Source: Acetobacter aceti NBRC 14818 (GTDB lineage Bacteria > Pseudomonadota > Alphaproteobacteria > Acetobacterales > Acetobacteraceae). Taken from it: a stretch of DNA of 64,000 bases. The stretch lies in NCBI RefSeq assembly GCF_000193495.2, contig NZ_AP023410.1, forward strand, positions 186,001 through 250,000, in the 5' to 3' direction. A model generated the notes under the pieces. It did no database searches, was not told where the DNA came from, and worked only from the letters and a program-made list of their open reading frames with translations. Position 1 is the stretch's first letter, and each line of letters opens with the position of its first letter. A program made the position numbers and the translations under genes. Positions 9,224 through 18,393 of the stretch are shown one piece after another.

Positions 9224-10216
9224 ATGCGTCAAAATGAAGTTATTTTTGCAAATTTCACATTGCGATTTGGGAATGGGCCACAGGACAAAGTTTTTCTAGA
9301 TTTGGCTACAGAAATAGTTCTTCCAGCCTTTTTTGATTCTGGGTTAATCCGTAATTATGGCGATAAAACTAGCTACTTTTTTCATAGACTGTCATTGAAG
9401 AAACTAGAAAAAGAAAATGACGATTCTTGGGTGATCTACGGCCAATTTATAAAAAACACGACAATTTCACGCGAGCAAATTTTTAAAGATGGTGAAGGAA
9501 TAGTTCGCAATCCAGCAGAATTGGCTACCGCACCATCAGCTTTCTTTGTATTGATACTTAGCAATCATCGAATTATTTATCTTTCCGAAACAAAAGATGC
9601 TCCTGATTTGAAGGCATTTAAAGCAACCGTATTGCAATTTGTTCGTAAAAAATATGAATTTTATATAAATAAATTGCATGAAGAAAATAAGGAAAAAAAG
9701 AATTATCTAAGAACTATATATAAGCCTCCTACTTTAGAGGTGGTTCCTCTTACGGGAAAAGAGGATATATCAGATTTTATTGATCGTTATAAAATACTTC
9801 GTCGTATTGAATTTGATATAATTATTCCAAACGAGGAAATTGATGCAAAGCAGATGTTTGATGCGATGAGAGATTTTTCTCAAGCAGTAGATTCAACAAA
9901 AACTCAATTTATAATGCAAAATAAAAACGGATTAGATGCAGATCAAGCTAAGGAAGAAATTGAGGAAGCGACCAGAAAAGGCAATCAAACAGTCCATGTT
10001 TCTGGTGTTGACCATAATAACCAAAAACTTGTTGGTAATAACGAAGAGTTTAAAATTAGCACTCAATTAGTTAAACCAGAAGTCTCTGAGATAGGTAAAG
10101 CTAGGCAGTTGTGGAGTATTTTTAAAAAATACACGAAAGAAAAAATGATAGATTTTGGAGGAACAAGCACGCAAAAAGTATTGAGCCTTCCTGATGTGCG
10201 AAATAAAAATGAATAA
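9224..10216 (+). CDS. Hypothetical soluble protein of an A+T-rich two-gene module
   Basis: 330 residues, not recognised. No signal peptide or membrane span. The first half is mixed alpha/beta with a strand-rich SAFFVLILSNHRIIYLSET block near residue 105, followed by a lysine/glutamate-rich helix (about 130-165) and a second domain with a FDIIIPNEEIDAKQMFDAMRD segment near 210; the C-terminus is basic. The gene is extremely A+T-rich and prefers A/T-ending codons, unlike the flanking core genes, a sign of transfer. It overlaps the next gene, so the two products probably act together. The architecture (soluble protein plus four-helix membrane partner) recalls phage-exclusion pairs such as lambda RexA/RexB or Kiwa, but this is only an analogy. 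Confidence 0.7.
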   Translation: MRQNEVIFANFTLRFGNGPQDKVFLDLATEIVLPAFFDSGLIRNYGDKTSYFFHRLSLKKLEKENDDSWVIYGQFIKNTTISREQIFKDGEGIVRNPAELATAPSAFFVLILSNHRIIYLSETKDAPDLKAFKATVLQFVRKKYEFYINKLHEENKEKKNYLRTIYKPPTLEVVPLTGKEDISDFIDRYKILRRIEFDIIIPNEEIDAKQMFDAMRDFSQAVDSTKTQFIMQNKNGLDADQAKEEIEEATRKGNQTVHVSGVDHNNQKLVGNNEEFKISTQLVKPEVSEIGKARQLWSIFKKYTKEKMIDFGGTSTQKVLSLPDVRNKNE

Positions 10217-10856
10217 TATAGAAAACGAAATATTTCATGATAAAAATATTTTTTGTCTTTATAAGGAAGCTCGGAAATATGTTGTTTCTGTAAGTAATAT
10301 AATTGTGTCAATTTTTTTTGGAGTTTCGTTTTTTATTTTATCGGCAATAGGTTTGTTTTTAGTTCACGGATTATTTGATTTTTCTAAGATTCCATCCGTC
10401 ATTCGGACAGAGGTGTCTTTAGGAATTTCATATACATCAAGTATACTTGGTTTTTTGGTGTCTGGATTCGCTTTATTTTTTGCTCTTATAAGCAAAAAAG
10501 AAATTAAGAAATTGGTTTATACTGCGTATCCTATCAAAAAAAATAATGAAAAGAAAATAAGCTGCATGAGAATGACACTTTATAGCTTTATGTATGTTTT
10601 TGTGCATTATGCTTTGTTTCTTTTATTGTGTCTCTTAGTATCTTTGTTTTTTCCTGAAGGTGGTCCTCTCCAATATATAACAACATATATTTTTAATTCT
10701 CATCAATATATAATGAAAATTACTTGTTTGATATTTTTATCTACTATATCTGGGTGGTTTATTTATATAGTAATGCTACTTAAATCATTTATTTGGAATC
10801 TTTATCAGTCTATTCTACTGTCAATTGCATTAGGTTTTGAAGAAGATAGTGTTTGA
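10209..10856 (+). CDS. Hypothetical four-helix inner-membrane protein
   Basis: 215 residues from ATG at 10209 (an alternative ATG lies at 10194). The start overlaps the stop of the preceding gene (ATGAATAA), indicating translational coupling. Four hydrophobic segments can be read: around residues 30-56, 80-99, 128-155 and 172-205, with a short lysine-rich cytoplasmic loop after the second. No enzyme motif is visible. Very A+T-rich like its partner. It is followed by msrA in the opposite direction. Function unknown; together with the upstream soluble protein it forms a compact accessory module inserted between core genes. Confidence 0.7.
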   Translation: MNNIENEIFHDKNIFCLYKEARKYVVSVSNIIVSIFFGVSFFILSAIGLFLVHGLFDFSKIPSVIRTEVSLGISYTSSILGFLVSGFALFFALISKKEIKKLVYTAYPIKKNNEKKISCMRMTLYSFMYVFVHYALFLLLCLLVSLFFPEGGPLQYITTYIFNSHQYIMKITCLIFLSTISGWFIYIVMLLKSFIWNLYQSILLSIALGFEEDSV

Positions 10857-10903
10857 ATTTTATCTATTATTTTTGATCGATAATATATTTAGATTTTGTA
10901 TTT

Positions 10904-11449
10904 TCAGATATAATTTGATGCTTTCTGCAAACCTGCAAAAACCTTCCGCATCTTCACAACCTTCGGCGCAACAACAACCTGACAATACCCATTGTCAGGA
11001 TTTCGTCTGAAGTAGTCATCATGCTCCGCTTCCGCAGGCCAGAATTTGCTCAGCGGCTCAATTTGCGTGACCAACGGCGCACTCCATAGGCCAGACTGTT
11101 CGATTTCCTGCCTGACGGTTTCCGCCGTTTCACGCTGTTCCTCACTGGTCCAGAAGATGACCGACCGATACTGAGTGCCTCTGTCGTTGCCTTGCCGGTT
11201 CAGCGTGGTCGGATCATGCAGCGTGAAGAAGATCCGCAAAAGCTGGGCATAAGAGATCACTGCCGGATCAAAGATAACTTCCACGACTTCCGCGTGACCG
11301 GTGAGGCCGGAGCAGACCTCTTTATAGGTCGGGTTTTCGGTCTTGCCGCCCGCATAGCCGGACTGCACGCTCAGGACTCCGTTGATGGAGACCAGGACAG
11401 CCTCTACGCACCAGAAGCATCCTCCACCGAGTATCGCAGTTTCAGTCAT
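10904..11449 (-). CDS. msrA: Peptide-methionine (S)-S-oxide reductase MsrA
   Basis: 181 residues. Reduces methionine-S-sulfoxide in proteins, repairing oxidative damage. The catalytic GCFWC motif is at residues 10-14 with nucleophilic Cys11; LGGGCFWCVEA, VQSGYAGG, the YKEVCSGLTGHAEVVEV block and the C-terminal NGYCQVV cysteine that recycles the active site are all present. Monocistronic by spacing. It lies between the A+T-rich accessory pair and valS. Confidence 0.96.
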   Translation of the reverse strand: MTETAILGGGCFWCVEAVLVSINGVLSVQSGYAGGKTENPTYKEVCSGLTGHAEVVEVIFDPAVISYAQLLRIFFTLHDPTTLNRQGNDRGTQYRSVIFWTSEEQRETAETVRQEIEQSGLWSAPLVTQIEPLSKFWPAEAEHDDYFRRNPDNGYCQVVVAPKVVKMRKVFAGLQKASNYI

Positions 11450-11593
11450 GGCGCGTCCTGTCAGTTCATTCTGTGAAGGTTTCTCTTACCTTTAACCACA
11501 TATGGGTGACAGGGTTTCCCCGCCACCCACGCATAAGGGGAAACCCGCAAAAGCCCCCCAACAGCATGATCTTAAATATAAGAAGTTTTTGGT

Positions 11594-11645
11594 GAAGCTT
11601 TTTTCAAAAAGCTTCAAAGAACACCGCCTTTTTGAAAAAAGGCGG
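11594..11645. repeat. Double-palindrome intergenic element after valS
   Basis: Two perfect or near-perfect hairpins follow each other: GAAGCTTTTTTCAAAAAGCTTC (11594-11615, a little over 20 bases in all) and CCGCC...GGCGG at 11624-11645 with T/A-rich arms. Read on the minus strand they lie just beyond the valS stop and are followed by T-rich sequence, so they can end valS transcription. I remember near-identical double hairpins scattered between genes in acetic acid bacteria, which would make this a dispersed repeat; that has to be tested by search. Confidence 0.6.
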
Positions 11646-11683
11646 CACCCAAAAACGTTTATCTGCTTAAAAAAACTCAGCAC

Positions 11684-14377
11684 TCACCCCAGACGGGCGA
11701 GTGCTGCCTTCAGACGATCCCGGTCACCCTGCTGCGTTACCAGACGCTCGCGGGTTTCCTCAACGACTTCCGGTTTACCACGGGCGATGAAGTCGGCATT
11801 GCCCAGCTTGCGCTCGGTCTTTTCGATTTCACCTTCCGCCTTGGTCAGTTCCTTCGCCAGCCGGGCGCGTTCAGCATCCAGATCAATGATATCGGCAAGC
11901 GGCAGAACCAGCGTCGCTTCATCAAGCACCGCCTGAGCCGAGCCTTTCGGCACATCGCCGTCCAGAACGCCGATTTCGGAAACGCGGGCCATACGACCGA
12001 TCGTTTCCTTCCAGCGTGTGGCCCGATCCTGCGTGGTGGCCGACGCATCCTTCAGTAGCACAGGCGACAGACGGGAAGGGGGCACATTCATTTCCGAACG
12101 CACAGTGCGGATTTCGGAAATAAAGCGTGTCAGCCAGTCGATTTCCTCAACAGCCGCCTCAGCGCCCGGCACGGTTACAAGCACTGGCCATGTCGCGCCC
12201 ATGAGTTCGCCACGCGGACCATAGCCGAACTCGTGCCAGAGCGTGTCGGTGACAAACGGCATGATCGGCTGAAGCAGACGCAGGATCGTCTCCAGCACCC
12301 ACGCCGTGACAGCGCGCAGTTCGTCGGCTTCCGGCGTTGTGTCGCCCGAGAACAGCGGCTTGGTCAGTTCCAGATACCAGTCGCAGAAACGGTTCCAGAC
12401 AAAACGGTAGCAGGCACCGGCATATTCATCGAAACGATAGGCTTCGAGCGCGCTGGTCGCCTCGCTGATGGCCTTGGACGCTTCGAAGATGATCCAGCGA
12501 CCGAGCGGGCTCTGCACGGTCGAGGGATCGAAGCCCTCAACCGGCTTCACACCGTTCATTTCGCAGAAACGCGAGGCATTCCACAGCTTGGTGACAAACG
12601 CCCGGTGGTCTTCCACGCGCTTCGGACCAAATTTCAGATCACGTCCAACGCCGGTCAGCGCGCAGATGGTGAAACGGACCGCATCCGCGCCGTACTGATC
12701 GAGCAGTTCCAGCGGGTCGATGCCGTTGCCCTTGCTCTTCGACATTTTCTGGCCGCGCTCGTCGCGCACCAGACCATGAATGAAGACGGTGCGGAATGGC
12801 ACATCCTTCATGAAGTGCAGGCCCATCATCATCATCCGGGCGACCCAGAAAAAGATGATGTCAAAACCGGTGACCAGCACATCGGTCGGATAATAGCGGG
12901 CCAGGTCCGGTGTCTTTTCAGGCCAGCCGAGGGTAGAGAACGGCCACAACGCGGAGGAGAACCACGTGTCCAGCACGTCTTCATCCTGCGTCAGCTCGAC
13001 GTCTTCCCCGTAATGGGCTTTCGCCTGCTGCTTCGCGTCGGCGTCGTCATACCCGACGAAAACAGCGCCATCCGGACCATACCAGGCCGGGATACGATGC
13101 CCCCACCAGAGCTGGCGCGAAATGCACCACGGCTGAATGTCCCGCATCCAGGCGAAGAACGTGTTCTCCCACTGGCGCGGCACGAAGGTGACATCGCCTT
13201 TTTCAACAGCTTCAATCGCCGGACCGGCGAGAGTGGCGGCGTCGCAATACCACTGTGTCGTCAGGCGCGGCTCGACCACGGCGCCACCACGTTCGGCGTG
13301 CGGCACCTGATTGGTGTGCGGCTCGATCTCGACGAGGTAACCCAGCGTCTCAAGCTCGGCGACAATGGCCTTGCGGGCGTCCTCGCGGGACTTGCCTTCC
13401 AGACCGCGCACAAAAGCAGGATCGGCCAGACCGTCCACGGTGTGAAGATCGTCCTCGATTTCCGCGAGCGTAACGGCAGCACCTTCGTCCAGCACTGTCA
13501 GCATCGGCAGGTCATGACGCTTGCCGACTTCAAAGTCGTTGAAGTCATGAGCTGGGGTGATCTTGACCGCGCCAGTGCCTTTTTCCGGATCAGAATAAGT
13601 GTCGGCAACGATGGGAATGCGGCGGCCGGTCAGGGGCAGGACAACAAAGCGTCCGACCAGAGCCTTGTAACGCTCGTCCTCGGGATGCACGGCAACAGCC
13701 GTATCGCCCAGCATGGTTTCCGGACGGGTCGTGGCGACCACAATGGATTCACCCTCAGCGTCCGCGACCGGATAGCGGATATGCCAGAGATTGCCGCGCA
13801 CTTCCTTGTTCTCGACCTCAAGGTCGGAAATGGCGGTCCGGAAATGCGGGTCCCAGTTGACGAGGCGCCGGTCACGATAGATCAGCTTCTCACGGTACAG
13901 CGTGACGAAGACTTCCTTGACGGCCTTGGACAGCCCGTCATCCATGGTGAAGCGCTCGCGCGACCAGTCGAGGGACGAACCGAGGCGACGAAGCTGGCGG
14001 GTGATGCCGCTGCCGGATTCACCCTTCCATTTCCACACACGATTGAGGAACTCTTCGCGGCCAAGCTCCTGTCGCGTGGTGTTTTCGCCTGCCAACTGAC
14101 GCTCAACCACAAGCTGGGTTGCAATGCCTGCGTGGTCCGTGCCCGGCTGCCAGAGCGTGTCGCGCCCCTGCATACGCTTCCAGCGGATGAGCGTGTCCTG
14201 CAACGTCATGGTCAGCGCATGCCCCATATGGAGCGTGCCGGTGACGTTGGGCGGCGGGATCATGATGGTGAAAGGCGTGGCCTTGCTGTTCGGATCGGCA
14301 GCGAACCGTCCCTCAGTTTCCCAGGTTTCGTAGAGCTGGGCTTCGGTGTCGTTCGCCTGAAACGTTTTGCTGAGCAT
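11684..14377 (-). CDS. valS: Valine--tRNA ligase
   Basis: 897 residues, the usual size. Class I synthetase: the HIGH motif is HMGH at residues 50-53 within PPPNVTGTLHMGHAL, and the KMSKSKGNGIDPLELL segment near residue 540 is the second ATP-binding signature. The large CP1 editing domain (TTRPETMLGDTAVAVHP) hydrolyses Thr-tRNA-Val. The C-terminal coiled coil (LDAERARLAKELTKAEGEIEKTE) contacts tRNA. It closes the pcm-tolC-popZ-valS series found in many alphaproteobacteria, but a strong hairpin between popZ and valS implies its own promoter. Confidence 0.98.
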   Translation of the reverse strand: MLSKTFQANDTEAQLYETWETEGRFAADPNSKATPFTIMIPPPNVTGTLHMGHALTMTLQDTLIRWKRMQGRDTLWQPGTDHAGIATQLVVERQLAGENTTRQELGREEFLNRVWKWKGESGSGITRQLRRLGSSLDWSRERFTMDDGLSKAVKEVFVTLYREKLIYRDRRLVNWDPHFRTAISDLEVENKEVRGNLWHIRYPVADAEGESIVVATTRPETMLGDTAVAVHPEDERYKALVGRFVVLPLTGRRIPIVADTYSDPEKGTGAVKITPAHDFNDFEVGKRHDLPMLTVLDEGAAVTLAEIEDDLHTVDGLADPAFVRGLEGKSREDARKAIVAELETLGYLVEIEPHTNQVPHAERGGAVVEPRLTTQWYCDAATLAGPAIEAVEKGDVTFVPRQWENTFFAWMRDIQPWCISRQLWWGHRIPAWYGPDGAVFVGYDDADAKQQAKAHYGEDVELTQDEDVLDTWFSSALWPFSTLGWPEKTPDLARYYPTDVLVTGFDIIFFWVARMMMMGLHFMKDVPFRTVFIHGLVRDERGQKMSKSKGNGIDPLELLDQYGADAVRFTICALTGVGRDLKFGPKRVEDHRAFVTKLWNASRFCEMNGVKPVEGFDPSTVQSPLGRWIIFEASKAISEATSALEAYRFDEYAGACYRFVWNRFCDWYLELTKPLFSGDTTPEADELRAVTAWVLETILRLLQPIMPFVTDTLWHEFGYGPRGELMGATWPVLVTVPGAEAAVEEIDWLTRFISEIRTVRSEMNVPPSRLSPVLLKDASATTQDRATRWKETIGRMARVSEIGVLDGDVPKGSAQAVLDEATLVLPLADIIDLDAERARLAKELTKAEGEIEKTERKLGNADFIARGKPEVVEETRERLVTQQGDRDRLKAALARLG

Positions 14378-14403
14378 CGCCTCTAACCAGATGGAAGGTG
14401 TTT

Positions 14404-14442
14404 GAACAAAAAGAAACGCAGCGCTTGTGTGCGCTGCGTTTC
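14404..14442 (-). terminator. Rho-independent terminator between popZ and valS
   Basis: GAAACGCAGCGC (14413-14424) and GCGCTGCGTTTC (14431-14442) form a perfect 12-bp stem with a 6-base loop. On the minus strand it is followed by TTTTTGTTC, a typical terminator tail. It lies after popZ and before valS. Confidence 0.85.
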
Positions 14443-14517
14443 CTCATACCGCTTCGAGCGGGTCTCTGACCAGTCGTCCCGAACTGTTGCCAGTCGGTCG
14501 GACCGGGATCAGAGTGA

Positions 14518-15438
14518 TCAGCGGTCGCTAAGACGCTCGATCTCTTTCTGAACAGCCTGCTGCACGATGCCGGACAGGTGCTGATCCAGCCATTCCTTGA
14601 GGAATGCACGGACTTCATCGCGAACGATGTCTTCAATGGTCAGGTTTCCACCACGCGTGATAGCCACTCGTCTCTCCTTGTGTTCAAAAGATTGTTTGCG
14701 GCGCAGCATCTGCTGCAGCGCACCAAAAGAATGTTCCGTAGCGCCGACAGTCTGCTTGTCCAGAGCGATCTGTACGGGGTCCGGTGCATCAGAGTCGGAA
14801 TAGCCGGCGGCCGTTTCCGCCGGAGTTCTGTTCTCGCTCATTCTGGTCCTAGCCTGTTGTGTCTCGACAGTCTCCACCAGGTGCGCTGGTCGAGACAAGG
14901 GGGGAACTACAGGTAATGATGTTGGCAGGGTGGGGACGGGGACATGAGGTTCGGTTTCTGCCGTTACCGAGTCATGTGTCTCTGCAGGCTGAGCGGAAAC
15001 GGTTTCCGGTTCAGGTGCAGGAGATGGCGGGGGAGCAGCAACGGGCTCTGGTTCTGCAGGAGCGGGCGCTTCAGCCACGGGAGCTGGCGGCTCAGGTTCT
15101 GGTTCCGGCTCTGGTTTGTGCTCAGCTTCTGGTGGCGGTGGAACTGGAGCATGAGCTTCTACAGGTGCTGCCTGCTCCTGCTGTCCTGCGTGTTCGTGTA
15201 CTTCCGGCTTTTCCTCATCCACAAACATGGATGAGTCGAGCACGAGAACACTGTCGTCATCGTCCTGCGCGGGCGGTGTTGGTGGAGTAACGGGTTCCTC
15301 GGCTTTCGGCTCCTCAGGCGTAGCAGCCTGCCGGGATGCTGCGTGAGCCTCTTTTCCTTCCTGCAGAATGCGACGGATGGAACTCAGAACAGTGTTGATG
15401 GAACCGTTTTCCGGCTGCGTGTCGTTATTCTCTGTCAT
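14518..15438 (-). CDS. popZ: DUF2497 / PopZ-like polar organising protein
   Basis: 306 residues. The N-terminus has the short conserved helix (INTVLSSIRRILQEG, residues 14-28) and the C-terminus the DUF2497 homo-oligomerisation helices (TIEDIVRDEVRAFLKEW and LSGIVQQAVQKEIERL). Between them lies a long proline-, glutamate- and alanine-rich disordered linker, the layout of Caulobacter PopZ, which forms a polar matrix that anchors ParB and the chromosome origin. The linker is longer than in Caulobacter PopZ (which is about 177 residues). Position between tolC and valS matches other alphaproteobacteria. Role at the pole is inferred from family. Confidence 0.85.
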   Translation of the reverse strand: MTENNDTQPENGSINTVLSSIRRILQEGKEAHAASRQAATPEEPKAEEPVTPPTPPAQDDDDSVLVLDSSMFVDEEKPEVHEHAGQQEQAAPVEAHAPVPPPPEAEHKPEPEPEPEPPAPVAEAPAPAEPEPVAAPPPSPAPEPETVSAQPAETHDSVTAETEPHVPVPTLPTSLPVVPPLSRPAHLVETVETQQARTRMSENRTPAETAAGYSDSDAPDPVQIALDKQTVGATEHSFGALQQMLRRKQSFEHKERRVAITRGGNLTIEDIVRDEVRAFLKEWLDQHLSGIVQQAVQKEIERLSDR

Positions 15439-15461
15439 TCAAAAACCTTTCCACGCCGCGC

Positions 15462-16901
15462 TTATCGTCCGGGCTGATCCAACGCATAGTCATTCAGCCC
15501 CCACAAACGATCCTTAACCGCGTCATAGTAGGCTTTCTCATTATAAAGCGGCACGTTCAGATGCAGATCAAGCGCTGTCAAGCGCCCGATAGCAGAAGCG
15601 ACGTTGTAAGAGGACGTGACCATGTTACTCAGGCTCTGAACAAGCGCAACCTGCGCCTGAAGAAGGGTACTCTGCTGCTGCAGCACTTCAAGAGTGGTGC
15701 TCGTACCTACAATGGCCTGTCTTTCCACACCATCAAGCGCAATCATACCGGCCTTGATGGCGGCATGATTGCTCTCGATAGCGGCTTTGTAAGACACCAG
15801 TCGCTGCCAGTTTGACGCGGCAGCCTGCGCAGCGGTTCGGCGCTGCACGTCAACGGCGCGACTGGAGGCCTGAGCCTGCTGTTTGGCCTGCCGGACTTCA
15901 GAATATTCTGACCCTCCCTGATAGAAGGGTACTGACACATCCAGAGTGGCGTATTTATCGTCATTGGTCTGACCGCCAAGCTGCTGGTTGACCTGATGCA
16001 TATAGGCGATGGAGGCGGCGACAGTCGGCATCAAGGCCGCCATGGCGACCGCCACAGCATCTTTCTGCGCTGATTCGGTGAAGAGCGCGGTGACCACGTC
16101 AGGATTGTTCTTCACAGCCATGGCCACGGCCTCGTTTTCCGATTTGACTGGAAGCACGAGTGGCTGCGGGGGAACCAGATTGGGGGGAGGCGCCATTCCC
16201 ACAACCTGCATGTAGGTTGCCTGTGCGGTCTGGAGCGTTCCTTCGGACTGCTGGCGGGTCGCCTTCGCGCTGGCATAGGCTGATTCAGCCTGCGCCACGT
16301 CGGTACGCGTAATTTCACCAACGCGGAAACGCTCGTTCGTGGCCTTGAGCTGCTGTTCAAGCACGCGTTCGTTGTTGATGTTCAGCTGCAGTAGCTGCTC
16401 GTCCTCGATCACGCCGACATAGGCGTTCACAACGCTCATGAAAACCTGCTGCTCCGTGGAGATCAGCTTCGCTCTTTCAGCCATGACCTTGTTGACGGCC
16501 TGATGGGTCTGGGCCGTCGTCTTGCCACCGGTATAGATCGATTCGGTTGCTGAGACGTTCGCTGCGAAACCGAATGTGCTGTATTTGCGCTGATAGCCGC
16601 GAATACCGTCTGCAGAGTCGCCATTATAGTTGTTGCTACCCTTGTAATAGCTGGGATTGAACTGCGCCTTGATCGTAGGATGCCAGCCCGCAAGCGCGGT
16701 TGGGACATTTTCGTCCGTCGCCCGCAGTGTCGCCCGTTCCTGCTGAAGTGTCGGGTTGGTCAGGTAGGCAACAGAAAGAGCTTCCTCCAGCGTGTGAGGA
16801 ATGAAACTGGGCTCACCGCTGCCATCATATTTCTGGGCCATAGCTGTTGAACTACACAGCAAAGCTGCCAGTCCCAGACCCAAGTGGCAGGAATGTTTCA
16901 T
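15462..16901 (-). CDS. tolC: TolC family outer membrane efflux channel
   Basis: 479 residues with an N-terminal signal peptide (MKHSCHLGLGLAALLCSSTAMA). Mature sequence begins with the family segment SFIPHTLEEALSVAYLTNPTLQQERA and contains two repeats of long amphipathic helices rich in Ala, Gln and Glu, the pattern of the trimeric channel-tunnel. It forms the outer-membrane exit duct for tripartite efflux pumps or type I secretion. No pump genes adjoin it, so it probably serves several, possibly including the HlyD/FUSC pump at 21.8-25.2 kb. It lies between pcm and popZ, the conserved alphaproteobacterial order; 23 bases separate its stop from the popZ start. Confidence 0.93.
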   Translation of the reverse strand: MKHSCHLGLGLAALLCSSTAMAQKYDGSGEPSFIPHTLEEALSVAYLTNPTLQQERATLRATDENVPTALAGWHPTIKAQFNPSYYKGSNNYNGDSADGIRGYQRKYSTFGFAANVSATESIYTGGKTTAQTHQAVNKVMAERAKLISTEQQVFMSVVNAYVGVIEDEQLLQLNINNERVLEQQLKATNERFRVGEITRTDVAQAESAYASAKATRQQSEGTLQTAQATYMQVVGMAPPPNLVPPQPLVLPVKSENEAVAMAVKNNPDVVTALFTESAQKDAVAVAMAALMPTVAASIAYMHQVNQQLGGQTNDDKYATLDVSVPFYQGGSEYSEVRQAKQQAQASSRAVDVQRRTAAQAAASNWQRLVSYKAAIESNHAAIKAGMIALDGVERQAIVGTSTTLEVLQQQSTLLQAQVALVQSLSNMVTSSYNVASAIGRLTALDLHLNVPLYNEKAYYDAVKDRLWGLNDYALDQPGR

Positions 16902-17042
16902 TTAACTTCTCTCTTTGATACCTGCTCCGCACACTCTACCGGAGTTGAGAGCTTATGCCACGCTGATGTCGGATTTTCCACTATTCTACTTAACAGCAGA
17001 TTGCCACACCAGAATTTATCTCAGCTGGAGAGGTTTCTTTCC

Positions 17043-17762
17043 TCAGAAAGCAAAGGCCGCAGGCCGTTCAAAAGAGGGAAGCACAGGCGCTTCAGAATCG
17101 AAAAAGCGACGGATGGACCAGCCTTCACCTGTTTCTGCTTCAGCCAGAAAAGCTGAAGAGGTCCCATCATCCGGGCGCAGTATCCCGGCCACACGACCGT
17201 TTTCTGTCAGCTGGGTGCTGCAGAAACGGGGGATTTCTTCAATGGCGCCGTCAAAAAAGATCAGGTCGAAAGGCGAGCTTTCGGGTGCGCCGCCAGAAAG
17301 AGGAGCCTGCTTCCATGATACATCGACAGACGCACGCGTCGTAAATGCCGTGCCGATGGCCAGCAGGGAGGCATCTTCTTCCAGAGCGGTCACCTCTGCG
17401 CCGAGCATGGCGATAAGGGCTGCCGTATATCCCGTAGCGGCCCCGACCACGAGCACGCGCTGGCCAGTCTGAATGGCCGCCATTTGCACAAGTCGTGCGG
17501 TTACCATCGATTGCAGCAGGTAGCGGCCTTTTCCAAGCGGAAGAGTGAGGTCGGAATAAGCGAATTCCTGCTCATTTTCCGGAACGGCATATTCACGGGG
17601 AAGCGCCCGCATTGCCGTGACGATGCGCGGATCATTGACTTCCAGCGGACGCACTTGGTCATCGACCATCCGCTGCCGGGCATCGTCGAAAGCCGAGGCG
17701 CTGGTATCCGGGAAGTACGGAGCCATCACGGAGGTCGGGGCCTGATCTGCGGCATAGGTCAT
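17043..17762 (-). CDS. pcm: Protein-L-isoaspartate O-methyltransferase family protein
   Basis: 239 residues from ATG at 17762. A Pcm-type methyltransferase: ARQRMVDDQVRPLEVNDPRIVTAM near the start, a PREYAVPENEQEFAYSD block, and the S-adenosylmethionine loop VLVVGAATGYTAAL. True Pcm enzymes methylate isoaspartyl residues to start protein repair. The homologues that precede tolC in alphaproteobacteria are a divergent subgroup, so repair activity is likely but not certain. The open frame reaches back to 17864, but the upstream part is not family-like. It sits 141 bases before the tolC start. Confidence 0.85.
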   Translation of the reverse strand: MTYAADQAPTSVMAPYFPDTSASAFDDARQRMVDDQVRPLEVNDPRIVTAMRALPREYAVPENEQEFAYSDLTLPLGKGRYLLQSMVTARLVQMAAIQTGQRVLVVGAATGYTAALIAMLGAEVTALEEDASLLAIGTAFTTRASVDVSWKQAPLSGGAPESSPFDLIFFDGAIEEIPRFCSTQLTENGRVAGILRPDDGTSSAFLAEAETGEGWSIRRFFDSEAPVLPSFERPAAFAF

Positions 17763-17979
17763 GATGGCGGTGTTCCGTTTCAGTCTGTGTGGTCTCCGTG
17801 GAAACGCAGCCGTTCCAGGATCATCATACAATAATGAGAAAACCCAGCTGGAGCCCTTCGTCAACCGGTTGTAGCATCAACTGTGCTGACAATGGGTTGA
17901 GCAGGCATGATGGCAGAGGAATGACAGACAGGACTTGACCCGCCGCGAGACGTGAGAGATATAGCGCTGGCACCGATGA

Positions 17980-18053
17980 GGTCCGGTGGCAGAATGGTGA
18001 TGTAGCGGACTGCAAATCCGCGAATGTGGGTTCGATTCCCGCCCGGACCTCCA
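17980..18053 (+). tRNA. tRNA-Cys (anticodon GCA)
   Basis: Complete cloverleaf: acceptor GGTCCGG (17980-17986) with CCGGACC (18043-18049), anticodon stem GCGGA/TCCGC with loop CTGCAAA (18010-18016, anticodon GCA at 18012-18014), and T-loop GTTCGATTC. Discriminator base is T at 18050, the identity base expected for tRNA-Cys, followed by an encoded CCA. Confidence 0.96.
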
Positions 18054-18393
18054 ATGCTTTAAGAAAACCGCAAAAACCCAACAAAAACCAAACTGGTTTT
18101 ACAGTCTGGCTATTTCGGTTTTACAGCCTCCAAAAGACCTGCATCCTTAGCCAAGCAAGATGTCTCTGACCTAGGGTTCGACAACATCGAGCCACTCTCG
18201 GTAGATTCTTGTTATCGTTCACCGCTGCTGTCTGGTTGGTAGTGGATCCAACTTATACAACCATCTGGCAGACATTTTTCGCAGCCCGTGCGCTGACGGG
18301 GTCAAGCAAACAGGACGGACAGCGAATCAGATCCCCGCGTTCTCATTTTTTTCAGAGTTCGATATCGCCGTCCAACCGGAAGCCCGGTTTCCG
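18054..18393. other. Intergenic region after tRNA-Cys, possible integration scar
   Basis: No intact gene. A 10-base direct repeat, GGTTTTACAG, occurs at 18095-18104 and 18117-18126, 22 bases apart. On the minus strand, within about 18240-18330, a short stretch reads LTPSAHGLRK in one frame, resembling the His-x-x-Arg box of tyrosine recombinases, but stops occur on both sides. Both fit a decayed integrase and arm sites at a tRNA, but the match is short. Confidence 0.35.

Noticed and set aside
12233-14386. Very long open frame opposite valS
   Set aside because: It is an antisense shadow of valS in G+C-rich DNA; no family, no ribosome site, and valS is unmistakable.
17824-18084. Minus-strand frame reading AGIEPTFADLQSATSPFCH
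   Set aside because: The well-known false translation of the tRNA-Cys gene on the opposite strand.
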